A DNA stretch of 64,000 nt from Mycobacterium sp. ACS1612 (GCF_001667505.1 NZ_LZHZ01000061.1:162645-226644), one strand, 5' to 3'; counted from the first letter of the stretch, positions 24,347-33,540 are shown. Numbers and translations: made by a program. Notes: generated from the sequence alone by a model not told the origin.

Positions 24347-24834
24347 GACGCCTGCTCCGGGGGAATGCGCTCCTCGACCAGATGGGTCAGCGCGGACCGC
24401 AGCAGCTGATGCTTGCGCGCCCACGCCTGGGCGGTGCGATCGTTGGTCAGCCGCAGGCCGATGCCGGTGCGACCGCGCGGGACGCCGGTCAGCTCGCCGA
24501 GCGCCCGCGCGGACATCCACCTCGGCTCGTCGGGCCCGGTCGGCTCCGGGTAGATCCGCACGATGTCGTCGATGCGCAGCAGTTCAGTGCCCTGCCGCAG
24601 ATGATCGGGCGTCAACTCGACCGAGGTGTGGATGCGCGCGGCCTTGACCTGGATCGCCAGAAATCCGCTGACGAGCACGAAGAACACGCCGGGAACCAGC
24701 AGCTGGATGCCGTAACCGGCGGACAACTGGATCAGCGCCATCGCGACGCCGGCGGCGGGCCCGGCCGCGGTCCACCACCAGCTGGCGCCCTGTTCGTAGA
24801 ACAGCACGTCCGACGACGTGCCGACGTTGCTCAC
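24343..24834 (-). CDS. Membrane protein with C-terminal cytoplasmic domain (third gene after hemB)
   Basis: The protein has 163 residues from the GTG at 24834, which overlaps the upstream stop (GTGA). It begins SNVGTSSDVLFYEQGASWWW, then has two membrane helices at about 18-38 and 42-62. A soluble domain of about 100 residues follows (VELTPDHLRQGTELLRIDDIVRIYPEP, then TGIGLRLTNDRTAQAWARKH), which resembles the beta-rich PH-like or DUF3093-type domains of small actinobacterial membrane proteins. That comparison is tentative. Both neighbours overlap it by four bases, so a complex is likely. Confidence 0.65.
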   Translation of the reverse strand: MSNVGTSSDVLFYEQGASWWWTAAGPAAGVAMALIQLSAGYGIQLLVPGVFFVLVSGFLAIQVKAARIHTSVELTPDHLRQGTELLRIDDIVRIYPEPTGPDEPRWMSARALGELTGVPRGRTGIGLRLTNDRTAQAWARKHQLLRSALTHLVEERIPPEQAS

Positions 24835-25202
24835 GGCGACTCCTGTCCCTGCACCGCCGCGGGCCGGGTGATCAGCACGGCACCGGCGACCAGCGGGAAG
24901 ACCGCCAGCAGCGTGATGCCGTTGGCGAGCCGGGCCAGCGCCGCCAGCGCGATCAGCGCGACGACGGTCAGCGCCAGCGCCAGCGCGGCCCGCCGGAACC
25001 GGGTATCGCCGCCGCGGACGCGGCCGGTCAGAAACGCCAACGCCCCGCCGGCAATCGCAAACAGCACACCGGCGCCGCGAAAGACCACCGGAACATTGAG
25101 TGAAGCCGCGATCAAACCGCCGAGCATGAGCAGAAACGACGCGCCCACCCAGCACCAGAATGCGGCGGTGACGACGCGCGGTCGCGACTGTGGGGCTGTC
25201 AT
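24831..25202 (-). CDS. Four-helix membrane protein (second gene after hemB)
   Basis: The protein has 123 residues and starts at an ATG 21 bases after the preceding gene. It has four hydrophobic segments at about 12-34, 38-58, 68-88 and 92-112 with short loops, and a polar tail. The N-terminal segment FWCWVGASFLLMLGGLIAA resembles the corresponding part of the first gene of the group (FWLWVAALPLMVTGYIV), so the two are probably diverged paralogues. The function is unknown. Confidence 0.65.
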   Translation of the reverse strand: MTAPQSRPRVVTAAFWCWVGASFLLMLGGLIAASLNVPVVFRGAGVLFAIAGGALAFLTGRVRGGDTRFRRAALALALTVVALIALAALARLANGITLLAVFPLVAGAVLITRPAAVQGQESP

Positions 25203-25223
25203 GACGCGGCCAAGCCTAGCCGC

Positions 25224-25649
25224 TCACCGGGTGAAGAAGGCGTGCGCGTCCTTGCGGTGCAGCAGGAACGCGCCGCCGACGATCAACACCGAGCCCACGA
25301 TTACGGTGACCGCGTACGTGATCGCCGCCGCCGTGGGTCGGTCGACACTGAACAGATTGGTGGCGGCGTACACCACCGATGCGATGCCGCCACCGGTCAA
25401 CAAGGTGCGTGTCCACCGGTAACCGTGCCGCATCAAGATCAGGAATGTCACCACGATCGCCGCGACCACGACGACGAACAGCAACGAGACCGCGTACACG
25501 ATCGCCGGGGGATGGTCTCTCGGGTTGGTGAAGAGGTCGACGATGTAGCCGGTCACCATCAGCGGAAGGGCGGCCACCCACAGCCAGAATCCGGTGTCGA
25601 CGTCAACGGGCCTGCCCGGCGCGGTCGTCGGTTGCTGCTGATTCGTCAC
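25224..25649 (-). CDS. Four-helix membrane protein coupled to hemB
   Basis: The protein has 141 residues from the GTG at 25649, which overlaps the hemB stop (GTGA). A polar Gln/Pro-rich start (TNQQQPTTAPGRPVDVDTG) is followed by four membrane segments near 20-38, 48-68, 82-100 and 105-125. It ends HRKDAHAFFTR. The tight coupling to hemB suggests a role linked to tetrapyrrole metabolism or transport, but the sequence has no conserved His or Cys pairs that would suggest haem ligation. Confidence 0.65.
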   Translation of the reverse strand: MTNQQQPTTAPGRPVDVDTGFWLWVAALPLMVTGYIVDLFTNPRDHPPAIVYAVSLLFVVVVAAIVVTFLILMRHGYRWTRTLLTGGGIASVVYAATNLFSVDRPTAAAITYAVTVIVGSVLIVGGAFLLHRKDAHAFFTR

Positions 25650-26626
25650 GCCAGCCAACCGGCGACGTCGGCCGCCCAGTACGTGAGCACGATGTCCGCA
25701 CCGGCGCGCCGAATGCCGGTCAGCGTCTCCAACGCCACGGTCTGCAGATCGATCCACCCGTTGGCGGCGGCGGCGGCGATCATCGAATACTCGCCGGACA
25801 CCTGATAGGCCGCGACCGGAACCGGCGAGATGTCGGCGGCCGCACTGACCACGTCGAGATAGCTCATCGCCGGTTTCACCATCACGATGTCGGCGCCCTC
25901 GTCGATGTCCAACTCGATCTCGTGGCGGGCCTCGCGGGCGTTGCCCGCACCCTGCTGGTACGTGCGCCGGTCCCCGCGCAGGCTTGAGGCGACGGCCTCG
26001 CGGAACGGGCCGTAGAACCCGGAGGCGAACTTCGCGGCGTAGGCCATGATCACCGTGTCGGTGTGGCCGGCCGCGTCGAGGCCGTCGCGGATCGCGGCGA
26101 CCTGGCCGTCCATCATGCCGCTCGGCCCGACCACCTGGGCACCCGAATCTGCTTGTGCGACAGCCAATTCCACATAGCGTGCGTTGGTGGCGTCGTTGTC
26201 GACGCGGCCCGCGTCGTCGAGCACCCCGCAGTGGCCGTGGTCGGTGAACTCGTCGAGGCAGGTGTCGGCCATCAACACGGTGTCCTCGCCGAGGTCCTTG
26301 GCCAGATCGCGCAGTGCGACGTTGAGGATGCCGTCTTCAGAAATGCCGACCGAACCGGTGGCGTCCTTGTCCTCGTCGCGAGGGACACCGAACAGCATCA
26401 ATCCGCCGACGCCGGCAGCCACCGCATCGGCGGCGGCGCGGCGCAGCGAGTCGCGGGTGTGCTGCACCACGCCTGGCATCGACGCAATGTCACGAGGCTC
26501 GTCGATGCCGTCGGCGACGAACATCGGCAGCACCAAATGCCTTGGCTCGACCGAGGTTTCCGCTACCAAGCGACGCAGCGCAGGAGTAGACCGCAGTCTC
26601 CGTGGACGGTGACTTGGAAAAGGCAT
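25646..26626 (-). CDS. hemB: Porphobilinogen synthase (delta-aminolevulinate dehydratase)
   Basis: The protein has 326 residues. It condenses two 5-aminolevulinate molecules to porphobilinogen. The two active-site lysines are visible: Lys199 in AYAAKFASGFYGP and the Schiff-base Lys251 in IVMVKPAMSY. The metal-site loop reads DTCLDEFTDHGHCG, with Cys123 and Cys133 but Asp125 in place of the middle Cys of three-cysteine zinc enzymes, so metal dependence is likely mixed or magnesium-type. It is fourth in hemA-hemC-hemD-hemB, 15 bases after hemD, and is followed by four small membrane protein genes. Confidence 0.96.
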   Translation of the reverse strand: MPFPSHRPRRLRSTPALRRLVAETSVEPRHLVLPMFVADGIDEPRDIASMPGVVQHTRDSLRRAAADAVAAGVGGLMLFGVPRDEDKDATGSVGISEDGILNVALRDLAKDLGEDTVLMADTCLDEFTDHGHCGVLDDAGRVDNDATNARYVELAVAQADSGAQVVGPSGMMDGQVAAIRDGLDAAGHTDTVIMAYAAKFASGFYGPFREAVASSLRGDRRTYQQGAGNAREARHEIELDIDEGADIVMVKPAMSYLDVVSAAADISPVPVAAYQVSGEYSMIAAAAANGWIDLQTVALETLTGIRRAGADIVLTYWAADVAGWLA

Positions 26627-26641
26627 GGGAACCCTTTTGCC

Positions 26642-28327
26642 TTATCTCCTGCGGCTCTTCTTGCGCGGCGGCGGCAGCGCACCTTCGGCACGCAGTCGGG
26701 CGGCGTGCTCGGCGAGCGCGTCGACCAACGGCCCCACCGCGGCAACCTCGGGTTGCACGTCGACGCGCAGACCGAACTCCGCAGCCGTTTCAGCGGTTTT
26801 CGGGCCGATACAGGCGACGATCGTCCGCGCGTGCGGCTTACCCGCGATACCGACCAGGTTGCGCACCGTCGAGCTGGAGGTGAAGCAGACCGCGTCGAAG
26901 CCGCCGGTCTTGATCATCTCGCGGGTCGCCGCCGGCGGCGGCGCCGCGCGCACCGTGCGGTACGCGGTGACGTCCTCGATCTCCCAGCCGCGCTCGCGCA
27001 GCCCCTCGGCCAGCGTCTCGGTCGCGATGTCGGCCCGCGGCAGCAGCACCCGGTTGACCGGATCGAAAACGTCGTCATAGGGCGGGAATTCATCGAGCAG
27101 ACCCAACGAGGACTGCTCACCGGAAGGCACCAGTTCCGGGTTGATGCCGAAGGCCCGCACCCGATCGGCGGTGGCCTGTCCAACGCAGGCGATCTTCACA
27201 CCTGAGAAGGCGCGGGCGTCGAGACCGAACTCGTTGAACTTCTCCCACACCGCACGCACCGCGTTGGTGGAGGTGAACACCACCCACTGGAAGCGGCCGT
27301 CGACCAGACCCTTGACCGCCCGCTCCATCTGCGCCGGGCTGCGCGGCGGTTCGACCGCGATGGTGGGCACCTCGACCGGCAATGCGCCGTGGCTGACCAG
27401 CTTTTCGCTCATCTCGCCCGCCTGGTCCTTGGTGCGCGGCACCAGCACGGTCCAGCCGTACAGGGCGCGGCTCTCCCACCAGTTGAGCTTCGCGCGGTTG
27501 GCGACCGTCTTGCCGATGGTCACCACCAGCGGCCCGGCCAACGGGCCTGAAGGCTCGCTGCCCGCCGGCTTCTCCAGCACGGCCTTGTCCAGCAGGCCGC
27601 CGAGCGTCGTCTCCACCGAACGCTGTTGGCACGTCGTGCCATTCGCGGTCACCACGGTCGGCGTGGTGTCGACCAGCCCGTGCTCGATCAGGATGCGCGC
27701 CGCGTCGGGAAGGTGAGATGCGGTGGCATGCAAGATGAGTGGGCCTGGCGCGGCGGCCAGCGCCGCCCAGTCGACGTCACCGCGGACGTCGGCGACGGTG
27801 TGCGAGGAGCCAAGCGGCAGCCCCGCGTACGTCGGCACCGCGGTGGTGTCAGGCAGGCCCGGCACGATCTCGAAATCAAGGTGCGTCTTGGCCAGCGCGG
27901 TCACCTCGGTGATCACGGCGTCCACCGACAGCGGATCTCCTGCGACCAACCGGACCACGTCGACACCCGTGCGGGCCTCGGTGGCCAACGTCTTGGCAAC
28001 CTCGGCGGGATCGCCGAGTGCGGGCCGGATGTCGGGCCCGCCTGGGCCCCCACGCCAGTAGGGGAGGATGGCGGTCGTCGCCTCGGAATCGGTGTCGGTG
28101 TCGGTCGGCTCCGCCTCGGCCGGTTGGGGTCCCGACGGCGGCGGCAGTTCGCAGCCCGCGATGGCGAGCACCGACTCCGGCACGTCGGGGTCGGTGAACA
28201 CCAATGCGGCGTTGGCGAGCACCGTTCGCGCCCGCGTCGTCAGCAGACCGGGATCACCCGGCCCTGAGCCGACGAATGTGATGCGGCCGGGCTTTGTCTT
28301 TCGCCCTCGGCCCGAGTGCCCAGTCAT
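26642..28327 (-). CDS. hemD: Fused uroporphyrinogen-III methyltransferase-like / uroporphyrinogen-III synthase
   Basis: The protein has 561 residues. Residues 13-255 are a tetrapyrrole methylase-like domain (RITFVGSGPGDPGLLTTRA, the SAM-binding start). Residues 290-545 are the uroporphyrinogen-III synthase (LYGWTVLVPRTKDQ, then FTSTNAVRAVWEKF and a later VCFTSSSTVRNL), which closes hydroxymethylbilane into uroporphyrinogen III. The fusion is normal for actinobacteria. Whether the methylase half is active is unclear: it has an unusual acidic insertion near residues 70-90. The start overlaps the hemC stop (ATGA). The tail is basic (PPPRKKSRRR). Confidence 0.93.
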   Translation of the reverse strand: MTGHSGRGRKTKPGRITFVGSGPGDPGLLTTRARTVLANAALVFTDPDVPESVLAIAGCELPPPSGPQPAEAEPTDTDTDSEATTAILPYWRGGPGGPDIRPALGDPAEVAKTLATEARTGVDVVRLVAGDPLSVDAVITEVTALAKTHLDFEIVPGLPDTTAVPTYAGLPLGSSHTVADVRGDVDWAALAAAPGPLILHATASHLPDAARILIEHGLVDTTPTVVTANGTTCQQRSVETTLGGLLDKAVLEKPAGSEPSGPLAGPLVVTIGKTVANRAKLNWWESRALYGWTVLVPRTKDQAGEMSEKLVSHGALPVEVPTIAVEPPRSPAQMERAVKGLVDGRFQWVVFTSTNAVRAVWEKFNEFGLDARAFSGVKIACVGQATADRVRAFGINPELVPSGEQSSLGLLDEFPPYDDVFDPVNRVLLPRADIATETLAEGLRERGWEIEDVTAYRTVRAAPPPAATREMIKTGGFDAVCFTSSSTVRNLVGIAGKPHARTIVACIGPKTAETAAEFGLRVDVQPEVAAVGPLVDALAEHAARLRAEGALPPPRKKSRRR

Positions 28328-29268
28328 TTCCCTCTCCCAGCCTCGGCCAACAGATCGCGTGCGCCCAACTCGAACAACTCCGCGGCCACCGAGAGGCCCA
28401 GCTCCCGTGCCCGATCGGGTGTCCCGATACCGGACGCACGGATCACGTCGGATCCGTCCAGCGTCGCCACACAGCCGCGCAGCGACAGCTCTTCGAAGAC
28501 ACGGCCGTCCTCATCGATGGATTCGACGACCTCGGCGATCGCCCCCACCGGTGCGGAACAACCCGCCTCCAGTTCGGCCAGCAAGGTTCGCTCTGCGGTA
28601 ACCGCCGCGCGGGTGTCGGCGTCGTCCAACTCCGCCAACAGTTCCGCCAGGCCGGTGTCACCGGCACGGCACTCGACTGCCAACGCCCCCTGCGCCGGCG
28701 CCGGCAACATCTGTACCGGCTCCAACGTCTCGGTGACAGCGTCGAGGCGACCGATACGGGCCAGGCCCGCCCGAGCCACGACGACGGCGTCGAGATCACC
28801 ACTGCTTACCCTGTTCAACCTGGTATCAAGGTTGCCTCTTAGGGGGCGGATTTCCAAACCGAGACCCAGTGCTCTAAGCTGTGCGGCCCGTCGCGGGCTC
28901 GAGGTGCCGATCACCGAGCCCACCGGCAACTCTCCGAGCACCAAACCGTCGCGGGCCACCAGGGCGTCCCTGGCGTCTTCGCGCCGGGGTATCGCGGCGA
29001 TGTTGAACCGAGGATCGGGTGTCGTCGGCAAATCCTTGTAGGAGTGCACGGCCATGTCGACCCTGCGTTCGTCGATGGCCTCGCGCAACGCCGCGGTGAA
29101 CACCCCGATACCGATGTTGGCAATCGGGCCCATCGACCGGTCGCCCTCGGTGGACACGATGACGAGTTCGGCGGGGTGGCCCCTGGCGACAAGGGCGTCT
29201 TTGATGACACCGGCCTGCGTCTTCGCCAGCAGGCTGCCGCGGGTGCCGATCCGGATGATTTCTGTCAA
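28324..29268 (-). CDS. hemC: Hydroxymethylbilane synthase (porphobilinogen deaminase)
   Basis: The protein has 314 residues and starts at a TTG (29268), three bases after the hemA stop. It polymerises four porphobilinogens on its dipyrromethane cofactor, which is bound to Cys237 (AELEAGCSAPVGA). Other family landmarks are IGTRGSLLAKTQ at the start, DMAVHSYKDLPT at 81-92 and GTSSPRRAAQL at 131-141. It is the second gene of the haem operon. A weak start codon after a short gap suggests expression is tied to hemA translation. Confidence 0.96.
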   Translation of the reverse strand: MTEIIRIGTRGSLLAKTQAGVIKDALVARGHPAELVIVSTEGDRSMGPIANIGIGVFTAALREAIDERRVDMAVHSYKDLPTTPDPRFNIAAIPRREDARDALVARDGLVLGELPVGSVIGTSSPRRAAQLRALGLGLEIRPLRGNLDTRLNRVSSGDLDAVVVARAGLARIGRLDAVTETLEPVQMLPAPAQGALAVECRAGDTGLAELLAELDDADTRAAVTAERTLLAELEAGCSAPVGAIAEVVESIDEDGRVFEELSLRGCVATLDGSDVIRASGIGTPDRARELGLSVAAELFELGARDLLAEAGRGK

Positions 29269-29271
29269 GCG

Positions 29272-30615
29272 CTACTCGGTCTTGTCGAGATCGTTTGTCA
29301 TCAACGGCAATTCGCTCGCTGCGACCGCGTCGACAGCCTGCTGGTCGAGCTCGAACAGCTCGCGCAGCGCCTCGGCGTAGCTGTCACCGCCCGGCGCGCT
29401 GGCCAACTGTTTGACCCGCACCGTCGGCGCGTGCAGCAGCTTGTCCACGACGCGGCGCACGGTCTTGGCGACCTCGTCGCGGTGCGCGGCGTCGAGCCCT
29501 GGCAGCCGGTTGTCCAGCCGCAGCAACTCGGCCTCGACGACGTCGGCGGCCCGCTGCCGCAGCGCGGTCACGGTCGGTGTGACCTCTGCCATCCGCTGGC
29601 CCGCCAGGTAGCTGGCAACCTCGGCCGCCACAATGGCGCGCGCCGCCTCGGCGTCGGAGGCCGCGGCGCGCGCCGACGGGTCGCGCTGGATGCGGTCCAT
29701 GTCGACGACGAATACGTCGGGCAGCCCGGCGACGGCGGGGTCGACGTTGCGTGGCATGCCCAGGTCGCAGATCACCAGTTGCTTCGGCTCGTGACCGTGC
29801 GCCAGGCCGCGGTGCACGTCGGCCAGCGATACCACCGGCCGGACCGCCCCGGTGCAGCAGACGACGACATCGGCGTCGGTGAGCACCGGGGTCAGGTGAT
29901 CGAACGGGAACGCGTCCGCGGCGACACCGAGTTGGCGGATCTTCTCGCCCAACCGCTTGGCGCGCGGCAGTGTCCTGTTCACCACGTGGATCCGCTCGAC
30001 GCCGGCGCGGACCAGGTGCTTGGCCGCCAGCGCACCCATCGATCCGGCGCCGACGACCACGGCCGACCGGCCCGCCAGGGTGTCCAGTCTGGCTTCGGCC
30101 ATGCCGAGCGCCACTGAGACGACTGAGGCTCCCGCGGCGTCGATGCCGGTCTCGGAGTGCACCCGCTTGCCGACGGACAGTGCGCGTTGGGACAGCTCGT
30201 GCAGCGTGCGGCCGACGGTGTGGTTTGCCTCGGCCGCGGAATACGCGCGGCGCACCTGCCCCAGCACCTGCGCCTCGCCGATCACCGCCGAATCCAGACC
30301 GCTGGCCACCGCGAACAGATGCTCGACGGCCGCTTCGGCGTACCGCACGTAGGCGTACTTGGTGAGGTCGTTCAGGCTCATCCCGGAATGCTCGGAAAGC
30401 ACCGAGCCGATCACCGAAAGCCCGCCGTGAAACGCCTCGACGACCGCGTACACCTCCACGCGGTTGCACGTGGACAACACCATGGCCTCGGTGACGAGTG
30501 AGGACTGCAGCACCTGCTGGACGATCTTGACCTGATCGGCTTCGTCGGTGCTCAATTGCTCGAGTACCGACACCGGCGCGCTGCGGTGCGAAACCCCGAA
30601 AAGCAGCACGCTCAC
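29272..30615 (-). CDS. hemA: Glutamyl-tRNA reductase
   Basis: The protein has 447 residues and starts at a GTG. It reduces glutamyl-tRNA(Glu) to glutamate-1-semialdehyde, the first step of tetrapyrrole synthesis in this organism; HemL makes the second. The catalytic Cys50 is in LSTCNRVE. The NADPH domain carries VVVGAGSMGALAAKHL near 190, and the C-terminal dimerisation helix follows at about 330-420. It leads hemA-C-D-B on the minus strand; a glutaredoxin-like gene lies 65 bases upstream on the same strand. Confidence 0.96.
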   Translation of the reverse strand: MSVLLFGVSHRSAPVSVLEQLSTDEADQVKIVQQVLQSSLVTEAMVLSTCNRVEVYAVVEAFHGGLSVIGSVLSEHSGMSLNDLTKYAYVRYAEAAVEHLFAVASGLDSAVIGEAQVLGQVRRAYSAAEANHTVGRTLHELSQRALSVGKRVHSETGIDAAGASVVSVALGMAEARLDTLAGRSAVVVGAGSMGALAAKHLVRAGVERIHVVNRTLPRAKRLGEKIRQLGVAADAFPFDHLTPVLTDADVVVCCTGAVRPVVSLADVHRGLAHGHEPKQLVICDLGMPRNVDPAVAGLPDVFVVDMDRIQRDPSARAAASDAEAARAIVAAEVASYLAGQRMAEVTPTVTALRQRAADVVEAELLRLDNRLPGLDAAHRDEVAKTVRRVVDKLLHAPTVRVKQLASAPGGDSYAEALRELFELDQQAVDAVAASELPLMTNDLDKTE

Positions 30616-30680
30616 GGCTCGATCACCACGTCATCCAAGGTAATCGTTGACCAGCTGGGCTACCAAATTTGCTCGATTAG

Positions 30681-30938
30681 TCAGGGAGCTCCCAGATCCG
30701 CCCGCAGCCGGGGTTCGTCGACCTCCCAATAACTGTGCTCGGCACCGTCCAGCAGCACGACGGGCAGCCGGTCGCCGTACTCGGCACGCAGCGAGGAATC
30801 CCCGGCGGAGGCCGCCGCGTCGACGTCGGTTAAGCGCAATTCGAAGCCCAACTCGTCGGCCAGTTGCCGCAGTTGCGCCGCGGCCGCCGCACAGATCGAG
30901 CAGCCCTGTCGTGTGAGCAATTCCACGCGTCGGTTCAC
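30681..30938 (-). CDS. Glutaredoxin-like small thiol protein
   Basis: The protein has 85 residues: a thioredoxin-fold protein with the redox motif CSIC at 13-16 (LLTRQGCSICAAAAAQL) and the cis-Pro region RLPVVLLDG. This is the DUF836 / glutaredoxin-2-like type. It lies immediately upstream of hemA on the same strand and may be co-transcribed. The partner is unknown; in a mycothiol-using organism a role as a mycoredoxin-like reductase is possible but not shown. Confidence 0.85.
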   Translation of the reverse strand: MNRRVELLTRQGCSICAAAAAQLRQLADELGFELRLTDVDAAASAGDSSLRAEYGDRLPVVLLDGAEHSYWEVDEPRLRADLGAP

Positions 30939-30976
30939 CCCCGCAGTATGGCCAGTGCGTGACCTAATGTTGATTC

Positions 30977-31867
30977 GTGTCCGACACCGGGGGTTTCGAC
31001 GCCGTTGAACAGGCGGTCGCTGGCGAGGCCAGCGCGGAAGCCGCCGTCACCGATCTGGCCGCGGAGCCCGCCGACACGCCACCTCCCCCGCCGCCGGACC
31101 TGACGGCCGCCGCGTTCTTCGACGTCGACAACACGCTGGTGCACGGCTCGTCGCTGGTGCACTTCGCCCGCGGCCTGGCCGCCCGCAAATACTTCACCTA
31201 CGGCGATATCGGCCGATTCATCTACGCGCAGGCCAAGTTTCAGCTTCTCGGCCGGGAAAACAGCGACGACGTGGCCGCAGGCAAGACCAAGGCGCTGGCA
31301 TTCATCGAGGGCCGCTCGACCGAGGAACTGGCGGCACTCGGCGAGGAGATCTACGACGAGATCATCGCCGACAAGATCTGGCCGGGCACCCGTGCGCTGG
31401 CGCAGATGCACCTCGACGCCGGGCAACAGGTGTGGCTCGTCACCGCGACGCCGTACGAGTTGGCGGCCACGATCGCCAAGCGGCTCGGGTTCACCGGCGC
31501 GCTGGGCACCGTCGCCGAGTCGATCGACGGCGTGTTCACCGGCCGCCTGGTCGGCGACATCCTGCACGGCACGGGTAAGGCGCATGCGGTGCGGTCGCTG
31601 GCCATTCGCGAGGGATTGAATCTCAAACGCTGCACGGCGTACTCCGACAGCTTCAACGACGTGCCGATGCTGTCGCTGGTCGGCACGGCCGTCGCGATCA
31701 ACCCCGACGCCGATCTGCGCGTCCTGGCCCGCGAGCGGGGGTGGGAGATCCGCGACTTCCGCACCGCCCGCAAGGCCGCCAGGATCGGGGTGCCGTCGGC
31801 GCTGGCTCTTGGCGCGCTCGGCGGCGCGCTGGCGGCCGTGGTGTCACGCAGGCAAGAGGGCAGCTAA
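30977..31867 (+). CDS. HAD-superfamily phosphatase of the SerB type with C-terminal membrane helix
   Basis: The protein has 296 residues starting at a GTG, 38 bases from the divergent glutaredoxin gene. Motif I is FFDVDNTLVHGSS (nucleophile Asp and acid Asp), motif II is LVTATPYEL, and motif III is YSDSFNDVPML, all as in HAD-IB phosphatases annotated SerB1 in mycobacteria. A disordered N-terminus (about 40 residues) and a C-terminal membrane segment (ALALGALGGALAAVV) are extra to true phosphoserine phosphatases. With a PlsC acyltransferase nearby, a phospholipid intermediate such as phosphatidylglycerol phosphate or lysophosphatidate is as plausible a substrate as phosphoserine. Confidence 0.8.
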   Translation: MSDTGGFDAVEQAVAGEASAEAAVTDLAAEPADTPPPPPPDLTAAAFFDVDNTLVHGSSLVHFARGLAARKYFTYGDIGRFIYAQAKFQLLGRENSDDVAAGKTKALAFIEGRSTEELAALGEEIYDEIIADKIWPGTRALAQMHLDAGQQVWLVTATPYELAATIAKRLGFTGALGTVAESIDGVFTGRLVGDILHGTGKAHAVRSLAIREGLNLKRCTAYSDSFNDVPMLSLVGTAVAINPDADLRVLARERGWEIRDFRTARKAARIGVPSALALGALGGALAAVVSRRQEGS

Positions 31868-31914
31868 AGAATTGATAGGCTCGCGCCGCTGACAATCGAC
31901 GGAAGACGCGCAGG

Positions 31915-32454
31915 ATGGCAATCGCCGAAAACATCATCGGAACCCACTACCGGTACCCCGACTACTTCGAGGTGGACCGGGAGAAGATCCGCGAGTTCGC
32001 GAAGGCCGTCAAGAACGACCACCCGGCCCACTTCACCGAGGACGCCGCCAAAGAGAGCGGCTTCGACACGCTGATCGCGCCGCTGACGTTCCTGGCGGTG
32101 GCGGGCCGCAAGGTGCAGTTGGAGATCTTCAACCAGTTCGACGTGCCGATCAACATGGAGCGGGTGCTGCACCGCGACCAGAAGATCGTCTTCCATCGCC
32201 CGATCGTGGCCGGCGACAAGCTCTTCTTCGACTCCTATCTGGATTCGGTCACCGAATCGCACGGCGCGGTGGTCACCGAGATCCGCGGCGAGGTCACCGA
32301 CGCGACGGGCAAGCCGGTGCTGACCAGCGTCGTCACCGTGATGGGTGAGGCCGCGTCAGATTCCGAAGCCGACGAGGTGAGCGCACAGATCGCGGCCGCG
32401 CGCGACGCCGCGATCGCGAAAATGATTGCTGGGCAAAGCTCGAAGGGTAGTTGA
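31915..32454 (+). CDS. HadA-like (R)-hydroxyacyl dehydratase subunit (MaoC N-terminal type)
   Basis: The protein has 179 residues; ATG at 31915. It matches the hot-dog subunit family of HadA/HadC (GTHYRYPDYFEVDREKIREFAKAV, then HYP-type segment APLTFLAVAGRKVQL). In mycobacteria HadA and HadC pair with HadB to dehydrate long 3-hydroxyacyl-ACP in FAS-II; this paralogue (Rv0504c as recalled) lies away from the hadABC operon. The tail after residue 145 is charged and helical. It is transcribed 47 bases after the HAD phosphatase gene, so probably in one unit with it. Confidence 0.88.
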   Translation: MAIAENIIGTHYRYPDYFEVDREKIREFAKAVKNDHPAHFTEDAAKESGFDTLIAPLTFLAVAGRKVQLEIFNQFDVPINMERVLHRDQKIVFHRPIVAGDKLFFDSYLDSVTESHGAVVTEIRGEVTDATGKPVLTSVVTVMGEAASDSEADEVSAQIAAARDAAIAKMIAGQSSKGS

Positions 32455-32469
32455 GCCAGCCCGGTAGAC

Positions 32470-33540
32470 CTAGCCGAGGAATGTGTTGCGGCGATTCGCC
32501 AGCAGCTGGTACAGCGTCTGCTGGATGGTCTCGCGGACCTGATCGGTCAGCTCGAACGTCACCATCGGATCTTCGGCGGCCGATTCGTCGTAGTCGGCGG
32601 TCTCGATCGGCTCACCGAACTGGATGTGCCACTTCGACGGCAGCGGGACCATGCCGACCGGTCCCGCCAGCGGGAACAGCGGCGTGATCGGGAAGTACGG
32701 CAACCCGAACAGCCGGGCCAACAGCTTCATGTCGGCGATCATCGGGTAGATCTCCTCCGAGCCGACGATCGAGCACGGCACGATGGGCGCCTTGGTCCGC
32801 AGCGCCGCACCGACAAACCCGCCGCGGCCGAAGCGCTGCAGCTTGTAACGGTCCTTGAAGTGCTTGCCCAGACCCTTGTAGCCCTCCGGGAACACGGCGG
32901 TCAGCTCACCGGCGGCCAGCAGTCGGTGCGCGTCAGCGGTGCAGGCCATGGTGTGGCCGGCCTTGCGCGCGGCCTGACCGATCATCGGCATGTCGAACAC
33001 CATGTCGGCGGCGAGCAGGCGCAGATCCCGGTGGGTCGGATGCTTGTCGTGCACCGCCACCGCGGTCATCAGCCCGTCGAACGGCAATACGCCCGCATGG
33101 TTGGCGACCACGAGTGCCGCACCCGTTCGCGGGAGGTTCTCGATGCCGCTGACTTCGACGCGGAACCACGAGTTGAAGAGCACACGCAGCAAAGGCAGAA
33201 AGATAGCGTCGTTGAGGTGGCGGTCGAACCCGAACTCGTCGACGGTGTAGTCGCCGAGCATCCGCTTGCGTATGAAGTCCGCGACGGTGGCGATCCGCTT
33301 GGCGAGTTCGGTGGGCCTTTCCTCGACCGTGGGAGCGGCGCCGAGGGGGCCGCGGCGCTGGTCGATCTCGCGGACGACGGCGGCGATCTGCTCGGCGGAA
33401 GCACGACCGCCGGAGTCCGTCAGCAGCGAGGGATGTCGGCGCGAGCTTGCGGCGCGGGCAGCAGAAGCGCGCCGTTGGGTCTGCGTTCGACCCGAATTAG
33501 AGTGCAGCGGAATGACTTTGGCTTTTGGCTCGCCCGCCAC
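32470..33540 (-). CDS. PlsC-like glycerophospholipid acyltransferase
   Basis: The protein has 356 residues from the GTG at 33540, chosen because GGAGAAGG lies just upstream; another GTG lies six codons earlier. A basic, disordered first 60 residues precede the acyltransferase domain. The catalytic motif is VVANHAGVLPFDG (His and Asp) and the glycerol-phosphate loop is FPEGYKGLG. It transfers acyl chains to a lysophospholipid or related acceptor at the cytoplasmic membrane. It is the last gene of the proC to plsC run. In H37Rv I recall cmaA2 beside this gene; it is absent here. Confidence 0.88.
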   Translation of the reverse strand: MAGEPKAKVIPLHSNSGRTQTQRRASAARAASSRRHPSLLTDSGGRASAEQIAAVVREIDQRRGPLGAAPTVEERPTELAKRIATVADFIRKRMLGDYTVDEFGFDRHLNDAIFLPLLRVLFNSWFRVEVSGIENLPRTGAALVVANHAGVLPFDGLMTAVAVHDKHPTHRDLRLLAADMVFDMPMIGQAARKAGHTMACTADAHRLLAAGELTAVFPEGYKGLGKHFKDRYKLQRFGRGGFVGAALRTKAPIVPCSIVGSEEIYPMIADMKLLARLFGLPYFPITPLFPLAGPVGMVPLPSKWHIQFGEPIETADYDESAAEDPMVTFELTDQVRETIQQTLYQLLANRRNTFLG

